From: Smithella sp.
GTDB taxonomy: Bacteria > Desulfobacterota > Syntrophia > Syntrophales > Smithellaceae
Assembly: GCA_012797505.1 (NCBI GenBank)
Contig: JAAZOZ010000342.1
Span: 1 to 23,900 of the forward strand
DNA: 23,900 bases
Reading direction: 5' to 3'
This document shows positions 13,906 to 21,363 of the stretch, piece after piece. The position numbers were made by a program, and so were the translations under genes. The notes under the pieces are model-generated. The model worked only from the letters and a program-made list of their open reading frames with translations. It was not told the origin of the DNA and did not search any database. Position 1 is the first letter of the stretch. Each line of letters starts with the position of its first letter.

Positions 13906-15606
13906 ATGCAAAAAAAGCACGTTTTTTTCCTGATCTGCGGATTTCTTTTTGCCGCGATTCTTGCCGGCTGCGCTTCTTTTCCCGCAAGCCGGCCGCCGGC
14001 GGATGCCCCGGTTCCGGATCCGTATTCCAAAGAGGCCGCCTGCCACTATTCGCTGGCCGTGCTGTCAAGGCTGGACGGAAATCTGGACGAAGCGATCGAT
14101 CAAATGAAACGCGCGCTTTCCTTTTCTCCCGATTCGTCTTATTTGACCACCGAGCTGGTTTCGCTCTACGTCGAAAACAATGATGTCGATCCGGCCCTGT
14201 CTCTCGGAGAGTCCGCCCTCGCGAAAGATCCAGGCAATATCGAACTCCGGTCCATTCTGGGCGGCCTGTATTTCAATCTGCGCGAATATGACAAAGCCGT
14301 CCGGGCGTATCAGACCGTCACGGAAATGGATCCGGAAAATGCGGTCGCCTATCTTTATCTGGCGACGATTTACAGCCAGGAGAAGAAATATGACCAGGCC
14401 GAGAAGGCTTATCAAAAATTGCTTGCGCTGGATCCCGATCATATCATCGGGATGTTTTATTACGCAAAAACACTGACGCAGATGAATCGGACGGAGGATG
14501 CGGAAAAGCTCTATCGGAAGATTATTGCGCAGCGACCGTCCTTTGAAGCGGCCTGGACGGGCCTTGCCGCTCTTTATGAAAATCAAAACAAGCATGAAGA
14601 AGCCATTGTCGTTTACCGGCGCTATCTGGAGATGAATCCCGCCCGGATCGGCATTCGTGTGAAGATCGCGGAGCTGCTGATGAAAACCGACCGGGAGGAA
14701 GCGGCGGAAAAAGAACTGCGGGAGGTGCTGAAAATCAGTCCCGAAAACCGGGAAGTGCAAATGGCCCTGGGGCTTTTATATTACGATATCCGCCGGTATG
14801 ACCAGGCGGCCGCTCAGTTCTCGCTGCTTTTGGAGACAACACCCGCCGATGACAAACTGCGGTATCTTCTGGCCAGTGTCCTGGAGCAAAAAGGCGATCT
14901 GCAAAAAGCGCTGACCGAATATCAGAAGATCTCCCCGAAGTTTGAATTATATGCCAATGCCCAGATTCAGGCGGCCAAACTGATCAAGCAGGACGGAGAT
15001 TTCACGGGCGCGATCGCGGTGGTCCGCCGGGCCATCGTCCAAAGAAAAGATCAGGCCATATTATATCTGTATTTATCCTCGCTGTATGAAGAGCAAAAAG
15101 ACATGGCCGCGGCCGAAAAGACGGTTCGGGAAGGCACCGGACTTTTCCCCGGCAACACGGACCTGCATTATCTTCTGGGGGCGCTCCTGGAAAAAACGGG
15201 CCGTTTCGAGGAAAGCATTCAATCCATGAAACAGGTGCTGGCGCTTGATCCGCAAAATGCGGACGCCCTCAACTTTATCGGGTACAGCTATGCCGACCGC
15301 GGGATGCGCCTGGACGAAGCCGAACAAATGATTGTTCAGGCGCTGAAGATCAAACCGGACAACGGCTATATTCTGGACTCGCTGGGCTGGGTGTATTTCA
15401 AAAAAAACGACTACGAAAGCGCCCTGAAATACCTGAAGAAAGCCCTGGGGTTCCTGCCGGAAGATCCCAGCGTCATGGAGCACCTGGGAGACACGTATCT
15501 CAAAATCGGCCGTCGGGAAGAGGCGCTGGAATGGTATCGAAAGGCCATCAAAGTGGATCCTGGCAACAGCCGCCTGAAGGACAAGATAGACCTTCTGAAA
15601 CCTTGA
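13906..15606 (+). CDS. Large TPR-repeat outer-membrane-type lipoprotein
   Basis: This 566-residue lipoprotein has a signal peptide ending in the lipobox ILAGC, with Cys22 as the lipidated residue. The next residue is Ala, not Asp, so outer-membrane sorting is expected. The rest, from about residue 40 to the end, is a chain of roughly fifteen tetratricopeptide repeats (for example YDKAVRAYQTVTEMDPENAVAYLYLATIY and YESALKYLKKALGFLPEDPS). Such solenoids serve as protein-binding scaffolds; no enzymatic domain is present. The ATG at 13906 was chosen because it starts the signal peptide; the frame opens earlier (GTG 13795), inside the deacetylase gene. It sits 44 bases after that gene and 42 bases before the LolB-like lipoprotein, so the four genes from ctpA onward probably form one envelope operon. 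Its partner is unknown. Confidence 0.88.
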   Translation: MQKKHVFFLICGFLFAAILAGCASFPASRPPADAPVPDPYSKEAACHYSLAVLSRLDGNLDEAIDQMKRALSFSPDSSYLTTELVSLYVENNDVDPALSLGESALAKDPGNIELRSILGGLYFNLREYDKAVRAYQTVTEMDPENAVAYLYLATIYSQEKKYDQAEKAYQKLLALDPDHIIGMFYYAKTLTQMNRTEDAEKLYRKIIAQRPSFEAAWTGLAALYENQNKHEEAIVVYRRYLEMNPARIGIRVKIAELLMKTDREEAAEKELREVLKISPENREVQMALGLLYYDIRRYDQAAAQFSLLLETTPADDKLRYLLASVLEQKGDLQKALTEYQKISPKFELYANAQIQAAKLIKQDGDFTGAIAVVRRAIVQRKDQAILYLYLSSLYEEQKDMAAAEKTVREGTGLFPGNTDLHYLLGALLEKTGRFEESIQSMKQVLALDPQNADALNFIGYSYADRGMRLDEAEQMIVQALKIKPDNGYILDSLGWVYFKKNDYESALKYLKKALGFLPEDPSVMEHLGDTYLKIGRREEALEWYRKAIKVDPGNSRLKDKIDLLKP

Positions 15607-15648
15607 TGAGCGCTGCTTTCCGCATCAAATACATTCGGGATGTTTTGC

Positions 15649-16428
15649 ATGTTTTACGACTTTGCTTCCGGCAAAAGGATGACGGGCATTTTGCTCCTGT
15701 CGCTTCTGGCTTGCGGATGCGCCGGCGGGGCCGTTACGGAATCCGGACGCCATCCGGATCCCGCGGCGATGCTCCGCCCTGCCCTTCGCGAAACGCACAG
15801 GATCGTCGCTACGGCGCGGATGGATCTGTCCACGGTTCAGGGGCATTATCCCCTCCGGGCTGCTCTGATTCTACAGAGGCCCTCCTATCTTCGCCTGGAA
15901 ATGCTGCCGGTCATCGGCACGCCCGATTTTTTCCTGAGCGCGACGCCCCGGGAGATGAGAATATGGATCCCGTCGCAGGGTGAATTTTATGTCGGGCAGC
16001 CCTCCGCTGAAAATATGTCCCGCTTTTTACCCTGGACATTGAATCTTGAAGACCTGGTCATGATTCTTTCCGGCTCCTTTCCACCGCTCGACGGGGCCCA
16101 TTGGTCTTACGGGGATTCCGCGGAAGGCGGGGCCCTGCGCGTGGATATGAAAACGGTTTCGGGACCTTCGCAAACGATCTGGATGGAGAACAGCGGAAGA
16201 TTGACAAGGTTTGTCCGGTATGGTTCGGACGGAAGGGAAGTGTATTCGGTGCGGTATGAGGATTATACGCCGGGGCTCTTCCTGGCCCGAAAGATCCTCA
16301 TTCAACGGGCGGACAACACCCTGTCCGCCTTCGTGGAATATTCCGATGTGAACATTGAAGAAACGGCCGATTTTTCGGTGTTTGCGCTGCCGGCCCCGGA
16401 CGGAGCGAAGATCCTTCGTTTGGATTGA
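15649..16428 (+). CDS. LolB/DUF4292-like lipoprotein
   Basis: This 259-residue protein has a lipoprotein signal (KRMTGILLLSLLAC, with lipidation likely at the first Cys of ACGC). The following domain alternates short beta-strands: ARMDLSTVQGHYPLRAALILQRPSYLRLEMLPV, GTPDFFLSATPREMRIWIPSQGEFYVGQP, then MKTVSGPSQTIWMENSGRL, and it ends in FALPAPDGAKIL. This pattern matches the DUF4292/LolA-LolB-like half-barrel fold that cradles lipid groups in outer-membrane lipoprotein delivery. I assign the fold with moderate confidence and the function only as a possibility. ATG at 15640 and 15649 both precede the Lys-Arg of the signal; 15649 has GGGA 8 bases upstream. An ATG at 15679 would lack the basic residues. 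The gene ends 52 bases from the convergent cpoB; no terminator is obvious there. Confidence 0.72.
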   Translation: MFYDFASGKRMTGILLLSLLACGCAGGAVTESGRHPDPAAMLRPALRETHRIVATARMDLSTVQGHYPLRAALILQRPSYLRLEMLPVIGTPDFFLSATPREMRIWIPSQGEFYVGQPSAENMSRFLPWTLNLEDLVMILSGSFPPLDGAHWSYGDSAEGGALRVDMKTVSGPSQTIWMENSGRLTRFVRYGSDGREVYSVRYEDYTPGLFLARKILIQRADNTLSAFVEYSDVNIEETADFSVFALPAPDGAKILRLD

Positions 16429-16480
16429 AACTGCAGCGGCGGATCAAGCGGGCCGGATAGAAGACAAAGCAAGATTTTTT

Positions 16481-17305
16481 CTATTTGATTTCCTGAAGTT
16501 TGGAGCGCGCAATCCTCGCCTGGCTTGTGTTGGGATAGTCCCTGATGACCTGTTGCAAAAGAAGTTTGGCGCTGACCTTGTCGCCCAGGTTTTGAAAGCA
16601 GAGGCCCTGCTTTAAAAGCGCGTAGGGTACTTTGTTGCTGCTGGGGAATTTTTTGGTTACTTTTTCATATTCCAGAATGGCTTTTTCGTAGTTTTTTTCA
16701 AAAAAATAGCACTCGCCAATCCAGAACTGAGCGTTGTCGGAATATTCGCCGGTCGGGTAGGCCGTCAGGAAGTCCTGAAAAGCCTCCCTGGCCTTCGTGT
16801 AATGGCCGTTCTTAAAAGTCTGGTAGGCTGCCGCATAGACCGCGGCTTTGCCCTGCTTTCCCTGGTCTTTGCCTGAAGCGGCGCTGTCGGCTGCGCCTGC
16901 CGCGTCTTTTTTGCCGATTTCCAGAAAGTTTTCAATGAAATTGATCTTCACCAGCAGGTGGTCGATCTTTTCCTGCATTTCCGCGTCTTTTTTGGGATCC
17001 CGGCTGGTTTCCTTCTTCAGGGTCTCAACCTGGCCGCGCAGTTGCTGCACCTGGTCGCGCAGGTCCGAGAAATTGGCGTTGGTGTTGGCGTTTGTCTTGC
17101 GCAGAGAGGACAGGTCTTCGGCGTTTTTCGCCTGCGCTTTTTGCAGGGCGGATACCCGGTCATCCAACCGGGTGTCCGCCGCGGCGAATTTTGCTTCCAT
17201 CTGCTGGTTCAGCTCCGTGCGCAGTTCCTTTAAATCAGAGGAGGTCGCGCACGCGGCAAGGGAGAAGGCCATCGCCGGCAGTATAAGATGCCAAAAGCGT
17301 TTCAA
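16481..17305 (-). CDS. cpoB: Cell division coordinator CpoB / Tol-Pal system protein YbgF
   Basis: This 274-residue envelope protein has a signal sequence ending in SLAAC (Cys19), so it is probably a lipoprotein here, unlike soluble E. coli CpoB. Residues 22-110 are a heptad-like coiled coil (LKELRTELNQQMEAKFAAAD, DLRDQVQQLRGQVETLKKE), the trimerisation part. A 35-residue linker follows. The C-terminal third (about 152-274) has three TPR units (AYQTFKNGHYTKAREAFQDFLTAYPTGEYSDNAQFWIGECYF). CpoB links Tol activity to peptidoglycan synthesis during division. The start codon is TTG at 17305-17303 with AGGAGA 5 bases upstream; the next in-frame ATG (codon 12) would destroy the signal. It begins 25 bases after pal and is the last gene of the Tol-Pal cluster. 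Confidence 0.93.
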   Translation of the reverse strand: MKRFWHLILPAMAFSLAACATSSDLKELRTELNQQMEAKFAAADTRLDDRVSALQKAQAKNAEDLSSLRKTNANTNANFSDLRDQVQQLRGQVETLKKETSRDPKKDAEMQEKIDHLLVKINFIENFLEIGKKDAAGAADSAASGKDQGKQGKAAVYAAAYQTFKNGHYTKAREAFQDFLTAYPTGEYSDNAQFWIGECYFFEKNYEKAILEYEKVTKKFPSSNKVPYALLKQGLCFQNLGDKVSAKLLLQQVIRDYPNTSQARIARSKLQEIK

Positions 17306-17310
17306 AAATG

Positions 17311-17316
17311 TCTCCT
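17311..17316 (-). promoter_or_regulatory. Ribosome binding site that fixes the TTG start of cpoB
   Basis: The minus strand carries AGGAGA at 17316-17311, 5 bases before TTG (17305-17303). No in-frame ATG or GTG lies upstream that fits this site, and the signal peptide requires this start. Confidence 0.7.
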
Positions 17317-17330
17317 GTGGCAGCCCCTGG

Positions 17331-17963
17331 CTATTTTAAAAGAAACTGCGCCCGTCTGTTCTGCGCCCAGGCTTCTTCGGTGCTGCGGTTGTCCAGCGGA
17401 CGCTCCTTGCCGTAGCTGATGGTTTCAATCCGGGAAGCGTCAATGCCGAGGTTGACCAGGTACTGCTTGGCTTCCTGCGCGCGTCTTTCTCCCAGGGCCA
17501 TGTTATATTCGGCCGTTCCTCTTTCATCGCAGTGCCCCTCCACGACGATCTTCGCGGAGCTGTTTTTGGTGAAGATTTCAGCGTTGGCTTTCAGGATTTC
17601 GCGCGCGTCGGGGCGAATGGCGGATTTGTCGTAGTCGAAGTAAATATTCTGCAGGCTCAGTTCCACCAGCGCTTCCGCGTTCTTCTTGGCCCAGGCCGCG
17701 CGGGCGGCTTCTCTTCTGGCGGCTTCATCTTTGGCGGCCTGTTCTTTCAGGGCGGCTTCCCTGTCCGCGGCTTCTTTCGCTTTCCTGGCGGCTTCATCAT
17801 CGGCCGTTACGGCTGCCGGAGCCGCTTCCTGAGCGGCCGCCACCTTCTGTTCCTGAATCGCTTCATCCTTGACCACAGCCTTTTTTTCCGCACAACCGCT
17901 GAATATGGTTAAACTGAAAGCAAGAATCAGAAATAATCCGATGACCGTCAAATGTTTCTTCAT
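17331..17963 (-). CDS. pal: Peptidoglycan-associated lipoprotein Pal with extended charged helical arm
   Basis: This 210-residue outer-membrane lipoprotein has the lipobox IFSGC (Cys24). Its OmpA-like peptidoglycan-binding domain covers about 104-210 (LQNIYFDYDKSAIRPDAREIL, VVEGHCDERGTAEYNMALGERRAQEAKQYL). Pal tethers the outer membrane to peptidoglycan and binds TolB and TolA. Residues 54-101 are unusual: an Ala/Lys/Glu/Arg-rich stretch (DDEAARKAKEAADREAAL, KEQAAKDEAARREAARAA) predicted to be one long charged helix, like domain II of TolA. This makes the protein longer than E. coli Pal (173 residues). The ATG has AAAGGAG about 6 bases upstream. A separate promoter lies between tolB and pal. 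Confidence 0.96.
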   Translation of the reverse strand: MKKHLTVIGLFLILAFSLTIFSGCAEKKAVVKDEAIQEQKVAAAQEAAPAAVTADDEAARKAKEAADREAALKEQAAKDEAARREAARAAWAKKNAEALVELSLQNIYFDYDKSAIRPDAREILKANAEIFTKNSSAKIVVEGHCDERGTAEYNMALGERRAQEAKQYLVNLGIDASRIETISYGKERPLDNRSTEEAWAQNRRAQFLLK

Positions 17964-18009
17964 GATGTTCTCCTTTCGTTATTTTGTAATGTCTTTTGGA
18001 TTCGCCGGG

Positions 18010-18039
18010 ATTAAAACATAACTTGCCGTCTCACGTCAA
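18010..18039 (-). promoter_or_regulatory. Internal promoter for pal-cpoB
   Basis: The minus strand reads TTGACG (18039-18034), an 18-base spacer, then TTTAAT (18015-18010); each box matches five of six consensus bases. It lies in the 92-base gap between tolB and pal and could express the abundant Pal independently of tolQRAB. Confidence 0.55.
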
Positions 18040-18055
18040 TAAAAATTATGGAAAA

Positions 18056-19372
18056 TTACTTTTGTTCGGATCTGGGGGACCATGCCGGCATGACCAGGAA
18101 GTCCCCGCTTTCCTTCAGAATACGGAAGTTCATTCCATTCGCGTTCATGATGCAAATCCGGCTTCTGGCGTTTTGCCGGGAATGGAATACAATCTGCCTG
18201 CCGGAAGGAGACCAGGAAGGATATTCGTTGTCCGCGTCATCAAAGGTCAGCTGAATCAGATTGTTGCCTTCATCATCCACGGAGAAAATCTGATACTTCC
18301 TGTTGATCAGTCCTTCATAGGCGATTCTTCCTCCGCGGGGAGACCAGGAGGGAGAGGTGTTGTAGTTGCCTTCGAAGGTGATCCGTTTCACGTTGTTTCC
18401 GTCCGCTTCCATGACGAAGATTTGCGGTGAGCCGGAGCGGTTGGATACAAAAGCGATTTTCCTTCCGTCCGGCGACCAGGCGGGAGAAACATCAATGGAA
18501 AAACTGTGCGTCAGCTGCCGGAGGTTCATCGTTTCAATGTCCAGGACGTAAATTTCTTCATTGCCGTCCTTGCTCAGCGTCAGCAATATTTTTTTGCTGT
18601 CCGGCGAGAAGGAACCGCACAGATTGAGGCCTGAAAAAGAAGCAAGAATTTTTTCCTTTCCGGTTTTCAGGTGGCGCAGAAAAACCATGGGCCGGCCGTT
18701 CTTATACGAGGTATAGGCAAAATACCGGCCATCCGGCGACCAGCGGGGCGCCGCGACAATGCTGTGGTCGTTCGTCAGATTTTTCACATCGGAGGCGTCA
18801 TAGTTCATGGTGAAAATGTCGGAGCTTGACTTTTTTTTGATCACAAAGGCGATTTTGGTGTGAAAATCCCCCGGATCACCGGTCAAGGCCAGAAGGATGT
18901 CCGAGGCGATGGAGAGCGCTACGGACTGCAAATCGTCGGTTATGCCTGAATATTTCTTTTCGAAAAGCATCTGACCGCGCGTGACGTCATACAGCCGGCT
19001 TTCCGCGAACACGTCCTTTCCCCTGACCGTCAGGTTGCCCCGCAGCAAAAAATCGGCGCCGATGACCGACCAGTCGGAAAAGCGAATGATTTCCGGCGAT
19101 CCCGGCTCAACGCCTTCCAGAAAGCTTTTTTTATCCAGGACGCGAAAGATTCCCGTCAGGTCGAGATAGCGCCGGACGCTGTCGGAAAGATCGACAGATT
19201 CTTTCGAAGGGTCGCCTGTTTTGATCTGGAAATCGCAAATGGCAACGGGAAATTGCTGAAATCCAGGCGCGTCGATGTCGATATAAACCTTGTCCGCTGC
19301 CGCGCCGGCGGCGTTGAAAATCCATGCCAAAACAAGAAGCGTTCCTACGGCCAGGCGATATTTTCTATCCAT
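18056..19372 (-). CDS. tolB: Tol-Pal system beta-propeller protein TolB
   Basis: This 438-residue periplasmic protein has a signal peptide (about residues 1-27, ending AAGAAA). An N-terminal alpha/beta domain follows (about 28-170; VAICDFQIKTGD, DLTGIFRVLDKKSFL). The C-terminal six-bladed propeller has repeated WSPDGRxIAFxSxRxGxPQIFVM units (for example RWSPDGRYFAYTSYKNGRP and AWSPDGRKIAFVSNRSGSPQ). TolB cycles between Pal and TolA during outer-membrane constriction. The start has AAGGA 8 bases upstream. It begins 26 bases after tolA in the same operon. Confidence 0.96.
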   Translation of the reverse strand: MDRKYRLAVGTLLVLAWIFNAAGAAADKVYIDIDAPGFQQFPVAICDFQIKTGDPSKESVDLSDSVRRYLDLTGIFRVLDKKSFLEGVEPGSPEIIRFSDWSVIGADFLLRGNLTVRGKDVFAESRLYDVTRGQMLFEKKYSGITDDLQSVALSIASDILLALTGDPGDFHTKIAFVIKKKSSSDIFTMNYDASDVKNLTNDHSIVAAPRWSPDGRYFAYTSYKNGRPMVFLRHLKTGKEKILASFSGLNLCGSFSPDSKKILLTLSKDGNEEIYVLDIETMNLRQLTHSFSIDVSPAWSPDGRKIAFVSNRSGSPQIFVMEADGNNVKRITFEGNYNTSPSWSPRGGRIAYEGLINRKYQIFSVDDEGNNLIQLTFDDADNEYPSWSPSGRQIVFHSRQNARSRICIMNANGMNFRILKESGDFLVMPAWSPRSEQK

Positions 19373-19398
19373 GAACAGGGTCCTTTACGACGGATGCG

Positions 19399-20121
19399 TC
19401 AGCGCAGTTCCGCGGAATGGAAACGAATGCCGATTTCAACCGTGCGGCCGGATGTCCATCCCCCAAGCGGCGGGAAGGGGGTTGATTTTTTAACCGCACG
19501 GAGAGCGGATTCATCAAAGTAGCTGTTGCCCGAGCGTTTTTCAAAGCCGATATGCTCCACCGCGCCGCTTTTTGCAATTCGCACTTCAATCACGGCTTCC
19601 ACGTTGTTTTTGGGCATCAGAGCGGCGGGAAGCGACCAGTTTCTTTTTACTTTGGACCAGACATGACGGCTGTATTCGTTCAGTTGTGATGAATTGGCCG
19701 CAGCGGCTATGGGGGAGGTTGAAGCCGCCGGTGAATCTTTGCTTTGCCCTGCGGCCGTTTCCTTCTGCTCTAGAGCGCGAATCGCTTTTTCTATGTCCGG
19801 TTTGCCGCTGTCGTCTTTTTTCATGACGAACGAAGACGGCGAGGCTCCGATGTCGCGCTTGAGAATGACGGGGCCGGTCGAAGCCCCTGATTGAAGAAGA
19901 TCCTTTGGCTTCGGGACATCCTCTTTACTGGATTCAAGGACGTCGGGTCCGACCAGCGCCACGGAATAAGGCGCTCCGAAAGTCAGCTGCTTTGACGAGC
20001 CGGGCACGGTTGCGAAAACGGCGGCGATGACCATCAGGTGCAGAAACAGAGAGGCCAGAAACATATTGCCGGCGCCGCTGTTTTTGCCGAAAACCCTTTT
20101 GCCGGTCATCCGGGACATCAT
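19399..20121 (-). CDS. tolA: TolA/TonB-type energy transducer of the Tol-Pal system (short)
   Basis: This 240-residue inner-membrane protein has one membrane segment (about 19-40) with the SxxxH motif (Ser24, His28) that couples TolA and TonB to their motor proteins. A low-complexity periplasmic linker of about 110 residues follows. The C-terminal TonB-like domain covers about 150-240 (YSRHVWSKVKRNWSLPAALMPKNNVEAVIEVRIAKSGAV, YFDESALRAVKKSTPFPPLG). Compared with E. coli TolA (421 residues), the long Ala/Lys/Glu helical domain II is missing. Its ATG overlaps the tolR stop in an ATGA junction, so translation is coupled. The position between tolR and tolB supports the TolA assignment over TonB. 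Confidence 0.88.
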   Translation of the reverse strand: MMSRMTGKRVFGKNSGAGNMFLASLFLHLMVIAAVFATVPGSSKQLTFGAPYSVALVGPDVLESSKEDVPKPKDLLQSGASTGPVILKRDIGASPSSFVMKKDDSGKPDIEKAIRALEQKETAAGQSKDSPAASTSPIAAAANSSQLNEYSRHVWSKVKRNWSLPAALMPKNNVEAVIEVRIAKSGAVEHIGFEKRSGNSYFDESALRAVKKSTPFPPLGGWTSGRTVEIGIRFHSAELR

Positions 20122-20540
20122 TTTGAATCCCCGGGAGGCTCGGTGATCATACCGAGTTTATCGACGCCGGCTTTGCGTATTTCAGACATGACTTCCACCA
20201 CGAAGCCGTAAGGAACGTTTTTGTCGGCGCGCAGAAAGACTTCCCGGTCAACGCGCCCGGCAAAAATGGCCGCCAGCTTTGCGTTCAGATCCTGAACCGG
20301 CAGCCTGGTTTTGTTGAGGAAAATTTCCCGGTTCTCATTGATGCTCAGGATCAGCTTTTCTTCGGCAAGGTCGATGCTTTTTGATTTAACGCGGGGCAGA
20401 TTGACATCAATGCCCATGGAAAGCATCGGCGCGGTTACCATGAAAATGATCAGCAGCACCAGCATCACGTCAACGAGCGGCGTGACGTTGATTTCCGCCA
20501 TGGATTTCTTTTCAGATTCTCTTCTGCGCGCCTGCCGCAT
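20118..20540 (-). CDS. tolR: Tol-Pal motor subunit TolR
   Basis: This 140-residue ExbD/TolR protein has a short basic cytoplasmic start, a single membrane helix (about 22-42, LVDVMLVLLIIFMVTAPML) containing the proton-path Asp24, and a periplasmic domain (IDVNLPRVKSKSIDL...FLRADKNVPYGFVVEVMSEIRKAG). With TolQ it forms the proton-driven motor that energises TolA. The start has GGGTG about 7 bases upstream; the gene begins 20 bases after tolQ and overlaps tolA by 4 bases. Confidence 0.96.
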   Translation of the reverse strand: MRQARRRESEKKSMAEINVTPLVDVMLVLLIIFMVTAPMLSMGIDVNLPRVKSKSIDLAEEKLILSINENREIFLNKTRLPVQDLNAKLAAIFAGRVDREVFLRADKNVPYGFVVEVMSEIRKAGVDKLGMITEPPGDSK

Positions 20541-20560
20541 TCTGTTTCACCCGATATCGT

Positions 20561-21256
20561 TTATTTACGGATCAGATAACGTTCGACAATGTTTAGAAAT
20601 TCATCCGCGAAATTATCCATTTCCTGGACCATCGTTCTGGATTTGTTCAGAAAGTAGTTGTAGAAAATAACAGCGGGAATGGCCGCGGCCAGTCCTGCAG
20701 CCGTTGCGATCAGAGCTTCCGAGATGCCGGGGGCGACAACGGCCAGCGTTGCCGAACCTCTCGCGCCGATGGATTTGAAGGTTTCCATGATTCCCCAGAC
20801 GGTTCCGAACAATCCGATGAAGGGGCTGGCCGAACCGGTTGTGGCCAGAAATCCCAGCGCGGACTCCAACTTGGTCATTTCGGTGCTGGAGGCGCGGTTG
20901 AGGGCGCGCTCCACATTGTCCAAAGAGGACAGGCTGATTTCCTCGGGCCGCGCCGAATCCCGGGAGAGCCGGTTCGCTTTGGTCATTTCCGCGTAGCCGG
21001 CGCGGAAAACTTCAGCCGTGGTGGAGAAGGGATACTTCCTGGAGGTCGGAAGAAGATCGGAAAGTTTCGTGCTCTTCTGATAATCGGAATCGAAGGCCTC
21101 ATTTTCCTGACGGATTCTGCGATAGGTTCGGAATTTTATGAAAATAATCGTCCAGGAAATGATGGAGAAAACCAGCAGGATCAGCAACACAAATTTAACC
21201 ATCAACCCTGCGTCTAGAATCATGCCCAGCAGAGAACCGTGAAAATTACTTTCCAT
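20561..21256 (-). CDS. tolQ: Tol-Pal motor subunit TolQ
   Basis: This 231-residue ExbB/TolQ/MotA-type membrane protein has three transmembrane helices: about 17-37 (LMVKFVLLILLVFSIISWTII), and two in the second half (ALGFLATTGSASPFIGLFGTVWGIM; APGISEALIATAAGLAAAIPAVIFYNYF). Those last two carry the polar Thr residues lining the proton path. The large cytoplasmic loop lies between helix 1 and helix 2. The ATG has GGAG about 8 bases upstream. It is the first gene of the tol transcript, with a promoter at 21317-21345. YbgC, often upstream of tolQ in gamma-Proteobacteria, is absent here. Confidence 0.96.
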   Translation of the reverse strand: MESNFHGSLLGMILDAGLMVKFVLLILLVFSIISWTIIFIKFRTYRRIRQENEAFDSDYQKSTKLSDLLPTSRKYPFSTTAEVFRAGYAEMTKANRLSRDSARPEEISLSSLDNVERALNRASSTEMTKLESALGFLATTGSASPFIGLFGTVWGIMETFKSIGARGSATLAVVAPGISEALIATAAGLAAAIPAVIFYNYFLNKSRTMVQEMDNFADEFLNIVERYLIRK

Positions 21257-21316
21257 GTCTAAATCTCCAGAATCATTTGCTATCTTGCCTCATCGATTTG
21301 TCTGTGTTTGCAGGGT

Positions 21317-21345
21317 AACCTAAAGGAAAAAAAAAGGCTTGTCAA
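21317..21345 (-). promoter_or_regulatory. Sigma70-type promoter of the tol operon
   Basis: The minus strand has a perfect TTGACA (21345-21340), a 17-base T-rich spacer, then TAGGTT (21322-21317). The -10 is modest. It lies in the gap between the epmA stop (21364) and tolQ, giving a leader of about 55 bases. Confidence 0.6.
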
Positions 21346-21363
21346 TATATCTTTTTCCTGCGG

